From the NCBI GenBank assembly GCA_018262245.1, contig JAGTRV010000013.1, forward strand, positions 1-53,824: DNA of 53,824 nt, read 5' to 3'. Both the position numbers and the translations under genes were made by a program. Source of the DNA: Pseudomonadota bacterium (GTDB lineage: Bacteria; Pseudomonadota; Gammaproteobacteria; Burkholderiales; Rhodocyclaceae). This document shows positions 28,195-36,881 of this stretch, piece by piece. Every line of letters starts with the position of its first letter. Within the stretch, counting starts at the first letter, position 1. The notes beneath the pieces were generated by a model. It saw nothing but the letters and a program-made list of their open reading frames with translations, had not been told where the DNA came from and did no database searches.

Positions 28195-29096
28195 GCGAGA
28201 AAAGCGAGTCCGACTGGTTACGTCAGCAGGAGCGCAGCAATCTGGTCATCCTGAAGCTGATGGTGTGGATTTCGCTGACCTTCGGCCGGGCCATCGGGCG
28301 CATCGTGCTCTACGGGATCGCCGCCTATTTCGTGCTGTTCTCACCCAAGGCCCGCCGTTTCAGCCGCGACTACCTGCACCTGGCGCTGAATCGCTGGGCC
28401 GAATGGGCGGACGGCTTTCGCCATGTGTTCAGCTTCGCGAGCACGATCCACGACCGCATCTACCTGCTCAATGATCGTTTCGACCTGTTCGATATTGAGG
28501 TGATCGGCGCCGAAGCAATCAATGAAGCCGCCCGCAGCCATCCTGGCGCCTTGCTGATCGGCGCTCATCTCGGTAGTTTCGAGGTATTGCGCGCCGTCGG
28601 CCGCGGCAGGGAAGGGCTGAAGGTGGCGATGGTGATGTATGAGGAAAACGCCCGCAAGATCAACGCCACGCTGGAAGCGATCAACCCGGCGGCCAGCCAG
28701 GACATCATCCCGCTTGGCCGCATGGACTCGATGTTGCAGGCGCGCGACCGACTGGACGAGGGCTACGTCGTCGGCATGCTGGCTGATCGCGGGCTCGGCG
28801 GCGACCCAACGGTCGACTGCGAGTTTCTCGGCAAACCGGCCCCGTTTCCACTCGGCCCTTTCCGCATGGCCGCCATGCTGCGCCGACCCGTTTTCTTCAT
28901 GACCGGCCTCTACCTTGGCGGCAACCGCTACCAGCTGCACTTCGAGCCTCTGGCCGATTTTTCGCAGACCCCGCGTGAAGAGCGCGAGGCGGCAATCCGC
29001 AGCGCCATGCAGCACTACGCCGACCGGCTGACCCATTTTTGCCATCTGGCGCCGTACAACTGGTTTAATTTCTTCGATTTCTGGCAGAAAAAATGA
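28191..29096 (+). CDS. LpxL/HtrB-like acyltransferase
   Basis: A 301-residue inner-membrane acyltransferase with an N-terminal membrane helix (about 24-48) and the catalytic motif H-x4-E (HLGSFE, about 126-131). In aryl-polyene clusters this class is thought to attach the polyene or a fatty acid to the lipid anchor. In several known clusters it is fused to a glycosyltransferase; here that glycosyltransferase is a separate gene at 46916-47674. It overlaps both neighbours by 4 bp. Confidence 0.87.
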   Translation: MSEKSESDWLRQQERSNLVILKLMVWISLTFGRAIGRIVLYGIAAYFVLFSPKARRFSRDYLHLALNRWAEWADGFRHVFSFASTIHDRIYLLNDRFDLFDIEVIGAEAINEAARSHPGALLIGAHLGSFEVLRAVGRGREGLKVAMVMYEENARKINATLEAINPAASQDIIPLGRMDSMLQARDRLDEGYVVGMLADRGLGGDPTVDCEFLGKPAPFPLGPFRMAAMLRRPVFFMTGLYLGGNRYQLHFEPLADFSQTPREEREAAIRSAMQHYADRLTHFCHLAPYNWFNFFDFWQKK

Positions 29097-29662
29097 TCAA
29101 ACGACTACTTGGCGGTCTGTTTATATGCGCCCTCGCCTTGCCGGCCAGCGCCGCATTCGATGTTGGCCAGCTGATGAGCGACCTGGCCAAACACAAGGGT
29201 GGCAAGGCTAAATTCGTAGAGAAAAAATACATTTCGCTACTCGACAAGCCCGTCGTCTCGACCGGCGAAATGACCTACACCGCGCCCGACCGTCTGGAAA
29301 AACGGACGCTGACGCCCAAAGTCGAAACCCTGCTGCTCGACAAGGACATCCTGTCCATCGAACGCGAGAAGCAGAAACTGAGCATCAACCTGGCCAATCA
29401 GCCGGAGGCACTGGCCTTCGTGGACAGCATCCGCGGCACTCTCGCCGGCAACCGGGCGGCGCTGGAAAAAAATTATGCGCTCTATCTGTCTGGCAACTCG
29501 GACAAGTGGGTGCTGACGCTGCTGCCCAGCGAGCAAAAAATCGCCGCCATGGTCCAGCGCATCACGGTCAGCGGCAGCAAGAATCAAGTCCGCAATATCG
29601 AATATCTGCAGGCCGACGGTGACCGCTCAGTGCTGAGCATCGATCCGATCGAAACCCAATGA
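29093..29662 (+). CDS. LolA-like outer-membrane lipoprotein carrier
   Basis: A 189-residue periplasmic protein with a signal peptide (cleavage after ASAA, about residue 20) and a LolA/LolB-like fold of repeated beta strands (AKFVEKKYIS, GEMTYTAPDRLEKR). Probably shuttles the hydrophobic pigment across the periplasm. It overlaps the acyltransferase and exporter genes by 4 bp each. Confidence 0.87.
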   Translation: MIKRLLGGLFICALALPASAAFDVGQLMSDLAKHKGGKAKFVEKKYISLLDKPVVSTGEMTYTAPDRLEKRTLTPKVETLLLDKDILSIEREKQKLSINLANQPEALAFVDSIRGTLAGNRAALEKNYALYLSGNSDKWVLTLLPSEQKIAAMVQRITVSGSKNQVRNIEYLQADGDRSVLSIDPIETQ

Positions 29663-32010
29663 CCCGACCGGCCGGCCGTGCTCTGCTGATCTGGCTGTTG
29701 GCCATGCTGGCCGGGGGGCTGGTCGTCTGGAACAGCCATTTCTCGGCCGACATGTCCTTCTTCCTGCCAGCCAAGCCAAGTGCTGAACAGCAGGTACTGG
29801 TCGACCAGCTCAAGGAAGGGGTCGTTTCCCGCCTGCTGATGGTTGCTATCGAAGGCGGCGATGCAGGGCAACGGGCGACTGCCTCGCGCGACCTGCGCGG
29901 TCGACTGCAAAAACTGCCCGATTTCGCTTCGGTGCAGAACGGCGAGACCGCCAGCCTGGATGCCGACCGCGATTTTCTGTTCCACCACCGCTACCTGCTC
30001 AGCCCGGCCGTCAAGCCGGAGCGTTTCACGGTAGACGGCCTCCACGACGCTGTGGCCAACAGCATCGACCTGCTCGCCTCACCGGCTGGCATGATGCTGA
30101 AGCCCTTCTTGGCGCGCGACCCGACCGGCGAACTGGTCGAGATGCTGTCCGGCCTCAACGCCGGCGCCCAACCGAATGTCAGTGATGGCGTCTGGGCCTC
30201 GCGCGATGGCGAACGCGCCATGCTGCTGATCCAGACGACCGCCCTCGGCTCCGATACTGACGGTCAGGAAAAGGCCATCGACCTGATCCGCAGCCAGTTC
30301 TCGGCAGGCACGCCCGGTGGCGAACTGAAGGTGCAGCTCTCCGGCCCCGGCCTGTTCGCGGTCAAATCGCGGGAAACCATCAAGGCGGAAGTCAGCCGGC
30401 TATCCACGATCAGCACATTGGCCATCATCGCAGTGCTCTTCTTCGTCTATCGCTCGGCTCGCCTGATGACGCTCGGCCTGTTGCCGGTCGTCAGCGGCGC
30501 ACTGGCCGGCATCGTCGCGGTCAGCCTGGCTTATGGCACGGTCTTCGGCATCACCGTCGGCTTCGGCTCGGCGTTGATCGGTGAGGCAGTCGATTACTCG
30601 ATCTACTATTTCGTCCAGTCCAGCCGGCTCGGCGTCGATCAATGGCGTGAACGCTTCTGGCCAACCATCCGGCTCGGCGTACTGGCCTCGATTTTTGGTT
30701 TCGCCGCGCTGCTTTTTTCCGGCTTCCCCGGCCTTTCACAGCTCGGACTCTATTCGCTGAGCGGCGTTCTCACTGCCGCGCTGGTCACCCGTTTCATCCT
30801 GCCGCCGCTGGCCGGACAAAATTTTGCCATGCGTGACCTCAGTCATCTCGGCCCGGTGCTCAAGCGCAGCATCACCATGCTGCAAGCGCTGCGCTGGCCA
30901 GTACTCCTCCTGACCCTGGTTGCGACGGCCTTTCTCGCCGCCAACCACGATCACCTGTGGCACCCGAACCTGTCGGCGCTAAGTACGGTCAGCGCCGAAG
31001 ATGGCGCCGTCGACCAGGCCCTGCGCGCCGACATTGCCGCCCCGGATTCCCGCTACATGGCAGTCATCACTACTGAAAACCGCGAAGCCGCGCTGCAGGC
31101 AGCCGAACGCGCCGGGCATCAACTCGACGGCCTGATCGCCCAAGGCATTATCGGTGGCTACGACAGCCCGGCTCGCTTCCTGCCCAGCCAGGCCATGCAG
31201 ACCAGTCGCCGCGCCAGCCTGCCGACAAGCGACGAACTGCAATCCCGCCTGCAAGCGGCACTGACCGATTCGCCACTGGCTGCCAACAAGCTGGGGGGCT
31301 TCATTGAAGACGTGGCCAAAGCCAGGGAGCAAGGCAGCCTGAGCCGCGAAACGCTGAATGGCACCAGCCTGGCCTTGGTGGTCGATTCGCTGCTGCTCCA
31401 ACGCCCGAACGGCTGGAGCGTACTGCTACCGCTGCGCCCGCCCGGTGGCGACAAGGGGATCGATATCGCCATCGAACCGGTACGTGCCGCGCTGGCCGGC
31501 AGCGGCGCCTTGTTCATCGACATGAAAAACGAGTTCGACACGCTGTACAACGACTACCTGCACGAGGCGACACTGCTCTCGCTGGCCGGTTTCGCCGCTA
31601 TCGTCGTGCTGCTGGCGGTCACGCTGCGCTCCCCCCGGCGGCTGGCCACCGTGCTGTTGCCGCTGCTGATTGCCGTCGTGCTGGTCATCGCCGGCCTGCA
31701 TCTGGCTGGCGAGCGACTACACCTGCTGCACCTGATCGGTATGCTGCTGATCGTCGCCGTCGGCTCCAACTATGCACTGTTCTTCGACCGGGCCGCCAAC
31801 GGGGAAGGGCTGGACAGCCCGACGCTGGTCTCGATGACCGTCGCCAACCTGACCACGGCCATCGGCTTCGGCACCCTGGCCTTGTCCAACGTGCCGGTAC
31901 TGCACGCCGTCGGCGCCACGGTCGGGCCGGGTGCGGTACTCGCCTTGCTGCTCTCGGCCTGCTTTGTCGGGAAAAAACAGCCAGGCGTTTCACGTGGAAC
32001 CGAGGCATGA
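29659..32010 (+). CDS. MMPL/RND-family exporter
   Basis: A 783-residue inner-membrane exporter with two repeats of one plus five membrane helices and two periplasmic domains. In the first repeat the conserved GxxxDY proton-relay segment is GEAVDYSIYY with Asp312. In the second repeat the equivalent position is Asn704 (GSNYALFF), with an Asp five residues further on. It presumably lifts the pigment or its lipid conjugate out of the inner membrane and hands it to the LolA-like protein. Confidence 0.88.
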   Translation: MTRPAGRALLIWLLAMLAGGLVVWNSHFSADMSFFLPAKPSAEQQVLVDQLKEGVVSRLLMVAIEGGDAGQRATASRDLRGRLQKLPDFASVQNGETASLDADRDFLFHHRYLLSPAVKPERFTVDGLHDAVANSIDLLASPAGMMLKPFLARDPTGELVEMLSGLNAGAQPNVSDGVWASRDGERAMLLIQTTALGSDTDGQEKAIDLIRSQFSAGTPGGELKVQLSGPGLFAVKSRETIKAEVSRLSTISTLAIIAVLFFVYRSARLMTLGLLPVVSGALAGIVAVSLAYGTVFGITVGFGSALIGEAVDYSIYYFVQSSRLGVDQWRERFWPTIRLGVLASIFGFAALLFSGFPGLSQLGLYSLSGVLTAALVTRFILPPLAGQNFAMRDLSHLGPVLKRSITMLQALRWPVLLLTLVATAFLAANHDHLWHPNLSALSTVSAEDGAVDQALRADIAAPDSRYMAVITTENREAALQAAERAGHQLDGLIAQGIIGGYDSPARFLPSQAMQTSRRASLPTSDELQSRLQAALTDSPLAANKLGGFIEDVAKAREQGSLSRETLNGTSLALVVDSLLLQRPNGWSVLLPLRPPGGDKGIDIAIEPVRAALAGSGALFIDMKNEFDTLYNDYLHEATLLSLAGFAAIVVLLAVTLRSPRRLATVLLPLLIAVVLVIAGLHLAGERLHLLHLIGMLLIVAVGSNYALFFDRAANGEGLDSPTLVSMTVANLTTAIGFGTLALSNVPVLHAVGATVGPGAVLALLLSACFVGKKQPGVSRGTEA

Positions 32011-32642
32011 GCCTGCGCAGCGTGACCCGACAAAGCGGTGCCGACACGCTGCTCGTCCTGCTCCCCGGCGCCTACATGACGCCCGAGCACTACGCCGAAC
32101 ACTTCTTCCCGGTCATTGAACAACGGGGCGTACGGCTCGATCTGCTCGCCGTTGATCTCGGCCTCGATGCGGTGTCCGCTGGCGAAGCCATACCGGCCAT
32201 CATCGAGCAAATCCTCCGTCCGGCCCGCCAGACCTACCGACGCGTCTGGCTCGGCGGCATTTCGCTCGGCGGCCTGCTGGCGCTCAGCCTGAACGCCGAC
32301 CACCCCGGTGAAATCGACGGCCTGTGCCTGATCGCCCCCTATCCGGGCAGCCGGCTGACGACCAACGCCATCGCCCGGGCCGGCGGCCTCGACGCCTGGC
32401 AACCGACGCCGGCCGAACAGGGCGACCCCGAATTCCGCCTGTACCACTGGCTCAAGGCACCGCCGGCCGACCTGCCTGTCTTTGTCGGCCACGGCAGCGA
32501 AGACCGTTTCGCCGCTGGCATGCAAGCCATCGCCGAACGCTTCCCGGTTGCCGCCCGTGACCTCGTGGCCGGCGAACACGACTGGCCGGCCTGGCGCCGT
32601 TTGTGGGAACATTTCCTCGATCGCGGCCACTTTACTGCCTGA
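32007..32642 (+). CDS. Alpha/beta hydrolase in aryl-polyene block A
   Basis: A 211-residue serine hydrolase with nucleophile Ser86 in GGISLGG, acid Asp in HGSEDRF near 166 and His in GEHDWPAW near 191. Known aryl-polyene loci carry a thioesterase gene; no hotdog thioesterase is seen here, so this protein could take that role. Start overlaps the exporter stop by 4 bp. Confidence 0.8.
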   Translation: MSLRSVTRQSGADTLLVLLPGAYMTPEHYAEHFFPVIEQRGVRLDLLAVDLGLDAVSAGEAIPAIIEQILRPARQTYRRVWLGGISLGGLLALSLNADHPGEIDGLCLIAPYPGSRLTTNAIARAGGLDAWQPTPAEQGDPEFRLYHWLKAPPADLPVFVGHGSEDRFAAGMQAIAERFPVAARDLVAGEHDWPAWRRLWEHFLDRGHFTA

Positions 32643-32644
32643 CC

Positions 32645-33445
32645 ATGCCGACACCCTGGAAGCCGACTCCTGCCATTCAAGCCACCCTGGCCATCCACGC
32701 CGGGGCTGCCGTCGGCTGCCTGATCGCGCCGGCCGTCTGGCCGTGGGCACTCGGCGCACTGGTCATCAACCACGCGGTGATCACCACGGCTGGCCTGCTG
32801 CCGCGCTCTACGCTGCTCGGTCCCAATCTCACCCGCCTGCCGGCCGCCGCCATCGCTCATCGCGAAGTAGCGATCACCATCGACGACGGCCCCGATCCGG
32901 AAGTCACGCCGCAGGTGCTCGACCTGCTCGACGCCGCCGGCGCCAAGGCCACCTTTTTCTGCATCGGCTGGCGGGCCCGCGAAAATCCGGCGCTGTGTCG
33001 CGAAATCGTCGCCCGCGGCCATCAGGTCGAAAACCACGGCGACAGCCATTCCAAGGTCTTCGCCTTTTTCGGCCCGCGCCGCATGAAAGCCGACGTCGCC
33101 GCCGGGCAGGCCACGCTGGCCGGCATCACCGGCCAGACACCACGCTACTTCCGCGCCACGGCCGGCCTGCGCAATCCCTTCCTCGACCCGGTGCTACACC
33201 AGCTCGGGATAAAGCTCGCCGCCTGGACGCGCCGCCCCTACGACACCCGCTGCGGCGACCCGGATACGGTGTTCGAACGCCTGACCCGCGACCTCGGCCC
33301 CGGCGACATCCTGCTCATGCACGATGGCCATGCCGCCCGCACAGCGGACGGCCAGCCGGTTATCCTTGCCGTCTTGCCGCGCCTGCTTGCCACGCTGCGC
33401 GAAAGACAACTCAACCCCGTCACGCTGAACGACGCCACCTCATGA
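32645..33445 (+). CDS. Polysaccharide deacetylase (NodB/ArnD-like), membrane-anchored
   Basis: A 266-residue protein with one or two N-terminal membrane helices (about 12-55), then a NodB homology domain: catalytic base motif TIDDGPD (78-84) and metal ligands His131 and His135 in NHGDSH. It would remove an N-acyl group from a sugar, possibly on a lipid carrier, as ArnD does in lipid A modification. Two bases separate it from the hydrolase gene and it overlaps the methyltransferase by 4 bp. Confidence 0.88.
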   Translation: MPTPWKPTPAIQATLAIHAGAAVGCLIAPAVWPWALGALVINHAVITTAGLLPRSTLLGPNLTRLPAAAIAHREVAITIDDGPDPEVTPQVLDLLDAAGAKATFFCIGWRARENPALCREIVARGHQVENHGDSHSKVFAFFGPRRMKADVAAGQATLAGITGQTPRYFRATAGLRNPFLDPVLHQLGIKLAAWTRRPYDTRCGDPDTVFERLTRDLGPGDILLMHDGHAARTADGQPVILAVLPRLLATLRERQLNPVTLNDATS

Positions 33446-34164
33446 CCAAGCGTTTCCTCAGAACCCTGCTCGACGATGCCAGTCGCCCCTTCATCGGCGG
33501 CGGTCATTTCGCCTACCACTACGCGCGCGGCAAGCTGTCCTCCGACAGCATCTTCCGCGAAATCCTCAAGCGCGGCCTGTTCCCTACCGAAGGCCGTTAC
33601 CTCGACCTCGGCTGCGGCCAAGGCAGCCTGTTCGCCTGGCTGCTCGCCGCCCGCAAGCAGTACGATGCCGGCAACTGGCCGAAGGACTGGCCGGCGGCGC
33701 CGAAAGCGCTGCGCCTGCGCGGCATCGAACTGATGCAGAAGGACGTCGATCGCGCCGCCCGCGCTTTCGGCGCCGATCATCCGGTCGTCCGCATAGAACA
33801 AGGCGACATGACCACGGCCGATTTCGGCCAGGCCGACGTGATCACCATCCTCGACGCCCTGCATTACTTCGATCATGCCCACCAGAAGGACGTGCTGAAG
33901 CGTATCCGCGCCGCACTGCCGCCCGGCGGCCTGTTCCTCACCCGCGTCGGCGACGCCTCGGCCGGGCTGCCGTACCACCTGTGCAACTGGGTCGACCACG
34001 CCGTCACCTTCGCCCGGGGCCACCGCCTGCCGCGCCTCTATTGCCGGCCGCTGGCCGAATGGATCGCGCTGCTGCAAAGCCTGGGCTTCACGGTGGAAAC
34101 CGACCCGATGAACGACATCAAGCCCTTCGCCAACGTCATGCTGGTCTGCCGCGTACCTGCCTGA
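33442..34164 (+). CDS. SAM-dependent methyltransferase
   Basis: A 240-residue class I methyltransferase. The SAM motif LDLGCGQGS is at 54-62, an acidic loop IEQGDMTTADF near 118 and the motif IV-like ILDALHYFDH near 135. Aryl-polyenes are often O- or C-methylated on the ring, so the aryl head is a reasonable target, but this is inference. The ATG overlaps the deacetylase stop. Confidence 0.85.
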   Translation: MTKRFLRTLLDDASRPFIGGGHFAYHYARGKLSSDSIFREILKRGLFPTEGRYLDLGCGQGSLFAWLLAARKQYDAGNWPKDWPAAPKALRLRGIELMQKDVDRAARAFGADHPVVRIEQGDMTTADFGQADVITILDALHYFDHAHQKDVLKRIRAALPPGGLFLTRVGDASAGLPYHLCNWVDHAVTFARGHRLPRLYCRPLAEWIALLQSLGFTVETDPMNDIKPFANVMLVCRVPA

Positions 34165-34168
34165 TCCA

Positions 34169-35296
34169 ATGCGCCGTATCGTCGTTCCCGCCCTGTTGAC
34201 GGCCGTCCTGCCGCTGCCCCCCGACATGGCCCGCCGGGCCGACGGCAAGACCGCCACCGCCTGGCCGACCTCGCTCGGCGAGGCCGAAGTCCGCAAGCGC
34301 ATCACGCGCCTGATGCCGGCCTCCGCCAAGGACAAGGCCGGCTGGGCCGAAGACCTGCACACCGCCTTCAAGACGCTGGAGGTACCCCACGCGACACAGA
34401 CCTACTGCGCGGCAATGGCCATCATTGAGCAGGAATCCAGTTTCCAGGCCGACCCGGTGGTGCCCGGCCTGCCCAACATCGTGCGCCGCGAGCTGGAAAC
34501 ACGGGCCGGGCGCTACGGCGTGCCGTCACTGATCGTCACCGCCGCGCTGAGCAAGAACTCACCAAGCGGCAAGAGCTACAACGATCGCATCGACGCGCTG
34601 AAGACCGAAACCCAGCTCAACGACCTGTTCGAGGACATGATCGGCGAACTGCCTTTCGGCCGCCAGCTGTTCGCCGACTACAACCCGGTGCGCACCGGCG
34701 GCCCGATGCAGGTCAGCGTCGAATTCGCCAGCCAGCATGTCAAGGAACGCAGCTACCCGTACCCGATCGCCAAAAAGCTGCGCAACGAGGTATTCACCCG
34801 GCGCGGCGGCGTCTATTTCGGCAGCGCCATCCTGCTTGACTACGAAGTGCCCTACGACGCCATCGTCTATCGCTTCGCCGATTTCAATGCCGGCCGCTAC
34901 AGCAGCCGCAACGCCGCCTTCCAGCTGGCACTCGGCAAGGTCAGCGGCAAAGCGCTGATCCCGGACGGCGACTTGCTGCGCTACGAAAACGGCCAGCCGG
35001 CCGCTGTCCCGAGTAGCGTCGAAGAAGCCGCCATCGGCCTGGCCGCCAAGCTCGACATGAGCCGCCCGCAAATCCGCCGCGACCTGCTGCTGGAAAAAAC
35101 CGCCGCCTTCAGCCGTAGCCCGTTGTTCAACCGCCTCTTCGAACTTGCCGAAAAGCAGGGCAAACCCATGCCCCGCCAGGCCATCCCCCAGATCGACTTG
35201 AAGAGCCCGAAAATCACCCGCAAGCTGACGACCGAATGGTTCGCCCGGCGGGTCGAAGGACGCTACAAGGCCTGTTTGGCGCGTGGCGTCTGGTAG
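34169..35296 (+). CDS. DUF1615-type protein, last gene of block A
   Basis: A 375-residue protein with a short N-terminal hydrophobic or signal-like segment. The rest is mostly helical with motifs such as IEQESSFQADP near 89-99, FADYNPVRTGGPMQVS near 167-182 and FADFNAGRYSSRNAAFQ near 233-249, which resemble a lytic-transglycosylase-like fold with Glu90 in the catalytic position. I assign DUF1615 by recall. It begins only 4 bp after the methyltransferase, so it belongs to the operon although its role in pigment export or envelope remodelling is unknown. Confidence 0.75.
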   Translation: MRRIVVPALLTAVLPLPPDMARRADGKTATAWPTSLGEAEVRKRITRLMPASAKDKAGWAEDLHTAFKTLEVPHATQTYCAAMAIIEQESSFQADPVVPGLPNIVRRELETRAGRYGVPSLIVTAALSKNSPSGKSYNDRIDALKTETQLNDLFEDMIGELPFGRQLFADYNPVRTGGPMQVSVEFASQHVKERSYPYPIAKKLRNEVFTRRGGVYFGSAILLDYEVPYDAIVYRFADFNAGRYSSRNAAFQLALGKVSGKALIPDGDLLRYENGQPAAVPSSVEEAAIGLAAKLDMSRPQIRRDLLLEKTAAFSRSPLFNRLFELAEKQGKPMPRQAIPQIDLKSPKITRKLTTEWFARRVEGRYKACLARGVW

Positions 35297-35311
35297 ACCG
35301 CCGCTCCCGCT

Positions 35312-36637
35312 TCAAAAATAAACCTGGGCCAGCCCGTAGGCCACGATGGTTGAGGTAATCACGCCGATCCAGCCGGGAATCATGAAGCTGTGGTTGAGCA
35401 GGTACTTGCCGATGCGCGTCGTGCCGCTGCGGTCCATGTTGATTGCCGCCAGATCGCTTGGGTAGAAGGCAAAGAAGAAGTAGGCGTAGCAGGAGGGCAT
35501 CAGGCCAAGCAGGAGCTGAGGACTCAAGCCGAGGGCGAGGCCGAAGGGCAGCATGATGGTCAGCGTCGCCGCCTGGCTCTTGACGAAGGCCGACACCGCG
35601 AACATGGCCAGCGCAAAAGTCCATGGTGCGTACTCGACCATGTGCTTGATGTTATCGACCAGGAAGGCCTCGTTGGCCTTGACGAAGGTGTCGCTCATCC
35701 AGGCGATCCCGAAGATCGACACGACAGCGATCATGCCGGCAGTGAATACTTCCGACCTGGCAATAGCCGCCGCCTTGACGTCGGCCGCGAACAGGATGAA
35801 AGCGCCAAAGGCCAGCATGACCAGTTGAACCACCGTCGTCATCGGGATTGGCTTGCCCTTGGCCAGCGGCAAGACGGCCGGGTAAAGCGCGAGCGCCACG
35901 ATGGTCAGGATGCCGGTGAAGAACAGCACCACCGACAGACGGGCCGATTTGGGCAGCGTCTTGTCTAGCGTCGTCACCGACATTTCGACCGAGGCGCGGA
36001 AATCAGGGTCCTTCATGCGCTCCTGAAATTCCGGATCCTTGTCCAGATCGAGACCACGATTCATGCTCCAGAAGGCCGCGGCCAGCACGCCGATGATGCC
36101 AGCCGGCAAGGTCACCATCAGGATTTGCGCCAGCGTCACCGGCGCATCGGTCTTCGCCGTCATGGCCAGAAAGGTCGTCACGGCCGCCGCCACCGGGCTG
36201 GCCGTGATGCCCATCTGCGACGCCACGCTGGAAATCGCCATCGGCCGTTCCGGGCGGATTTTGGTCTTCAGCGCGACATCGGCAATCACCGGCAGCAGCG
36301 AATAAACGGCGTGGCCGGTGCCGACGCACACCGTCAGCAAGAACGTGGACAGCGGCGCGAGAATGGTGATCTGCTGCGGATGCTTGCGCATCAGACGCTC
36401 TGCCTGCTGGACCAGCCAGTCCAGTCCGCCAGCCACCTGCAAGGTCGCCGAGGCGGTCACCACGGCGAGAATGATCAGCATCACCGTAATCGGCGGCTCC
36501 GATGGTGCAACCCGGAAGCCGAAGCTCAGCACCGCGACGCCCAGCCCGCCAATCAGACCCAAGGCCACCCCGCCACGACGGATACCGATCAGGATCGCCG
36601 TCAATACCAGCGCAAACTGAATCCAGAAATCAAACAT
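35312..36637 (-). CDS. Anaerobic C4-dicarboxylate transporter, DcuA/DcuB family
   Basis: A 441-residue inner-membrane protein with about twelve hydrophobic segments. Dcu proteins exchange fumarate, succinate, malate or aspartate under anaerobic conditions. The start at 36637 (MFDFWIQ) is supported by an AAGGGG ribosome site; six extra codons upstream are open. It converges on block A with a 15-bp gap and interrupts the pigment locus. Confidence 0.88.
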   Translation of the reverse strand: MFDFWIQFALVLTAILIGIRRGGVALGLIGGLGVAVLSFGFRVAPSEPPITVMLIILAVVTASATLQVAGGLDWLVQQAERLMRKHPQQITILAPLSTFLLTVCVGTGHAVYSLLPVIADVALKTKIRPERPMAISSVASQMGITASPVAAAVTTFLAMTAKTDAPVTLAQILMVTLPAGIIGVLAAAFWSMNRGLDLDKDPEFQERMKDPDFRASVEMSVTTLDKTLPKSARLSVVLFFTGILTIVALALYPAVLPLAKGKPIPMTTVVQLVMLAFGAFILFAADVKAAAIARSEVFTAGMIAVVSIFGIAWMSDTFVKANEAFLVDNIKHMVEYAPWTFALAMFAVSAFVKSQAATLTIMLPFGLALGLSPQLLLGLMPSCYAYFFFAFYPSDLAAINMDRSGTTRIGKYLLNHSFMIPGWIGVITSTIVAYGLAQVYF

Positions 36638-36663
36638 GATGTTCCCCTTAAGCAAACGCTTAT

Positions 36664-36680
36664 ATGTTGCAGCGCAACAT
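36664..36680. promoter_or_regulatory. Perfect inverted repeat upstream of the Dcu-type gene
   Basis: ATGTTGC-AGC-GCAACAT has 7-bp perfect arms and a 3-base spacer and lies 27 bp before the start codon. The symmetry and position suggest an operator for a dimeric regulator. Confidence 0.5.
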
Positions 36681-36748
36681 TTTCAAGCCACTATGCCACA
36701 GGGGAAAAGGCCGCAACAGGCAGGCCGGGGGGAAAATCTGCAGGTCGG

Positions 36749-36762
36749 TTGACCTGGATCAG
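36749..36762. promoter_or_regulatory. Possible FNR-type site upstream of the Dcu-type gene
   Basis: TTGAC-CTGG-ATCAG matches the FNR/Anr consensus TTGAT-N4-ATCAA in eight of ten core bases. It lies 112 bp before the start codon. No convincing -10 is seen at the right distance, so this is tentative. Confidence 0.35.
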
Positions 36763-36881
36763 GCAAAGCAGGCGATCCAGAGGCCAAGCGGGGAATAGCG
36801 CGAAAACTGCAGGATTTTTCAGGCACGCCACAATCCATTCGCCAAATCATTGATGGCGATATCGCGTGAATAGTTTCAAAC

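Noticed and set aside
33238-34371. 377-codon minus-strand ORF opposite the methyltransferase
   Set aside because: The plus strand carries a canonical SAM-binding motif and continuous overlapping genes; the reverse frame has no domain.
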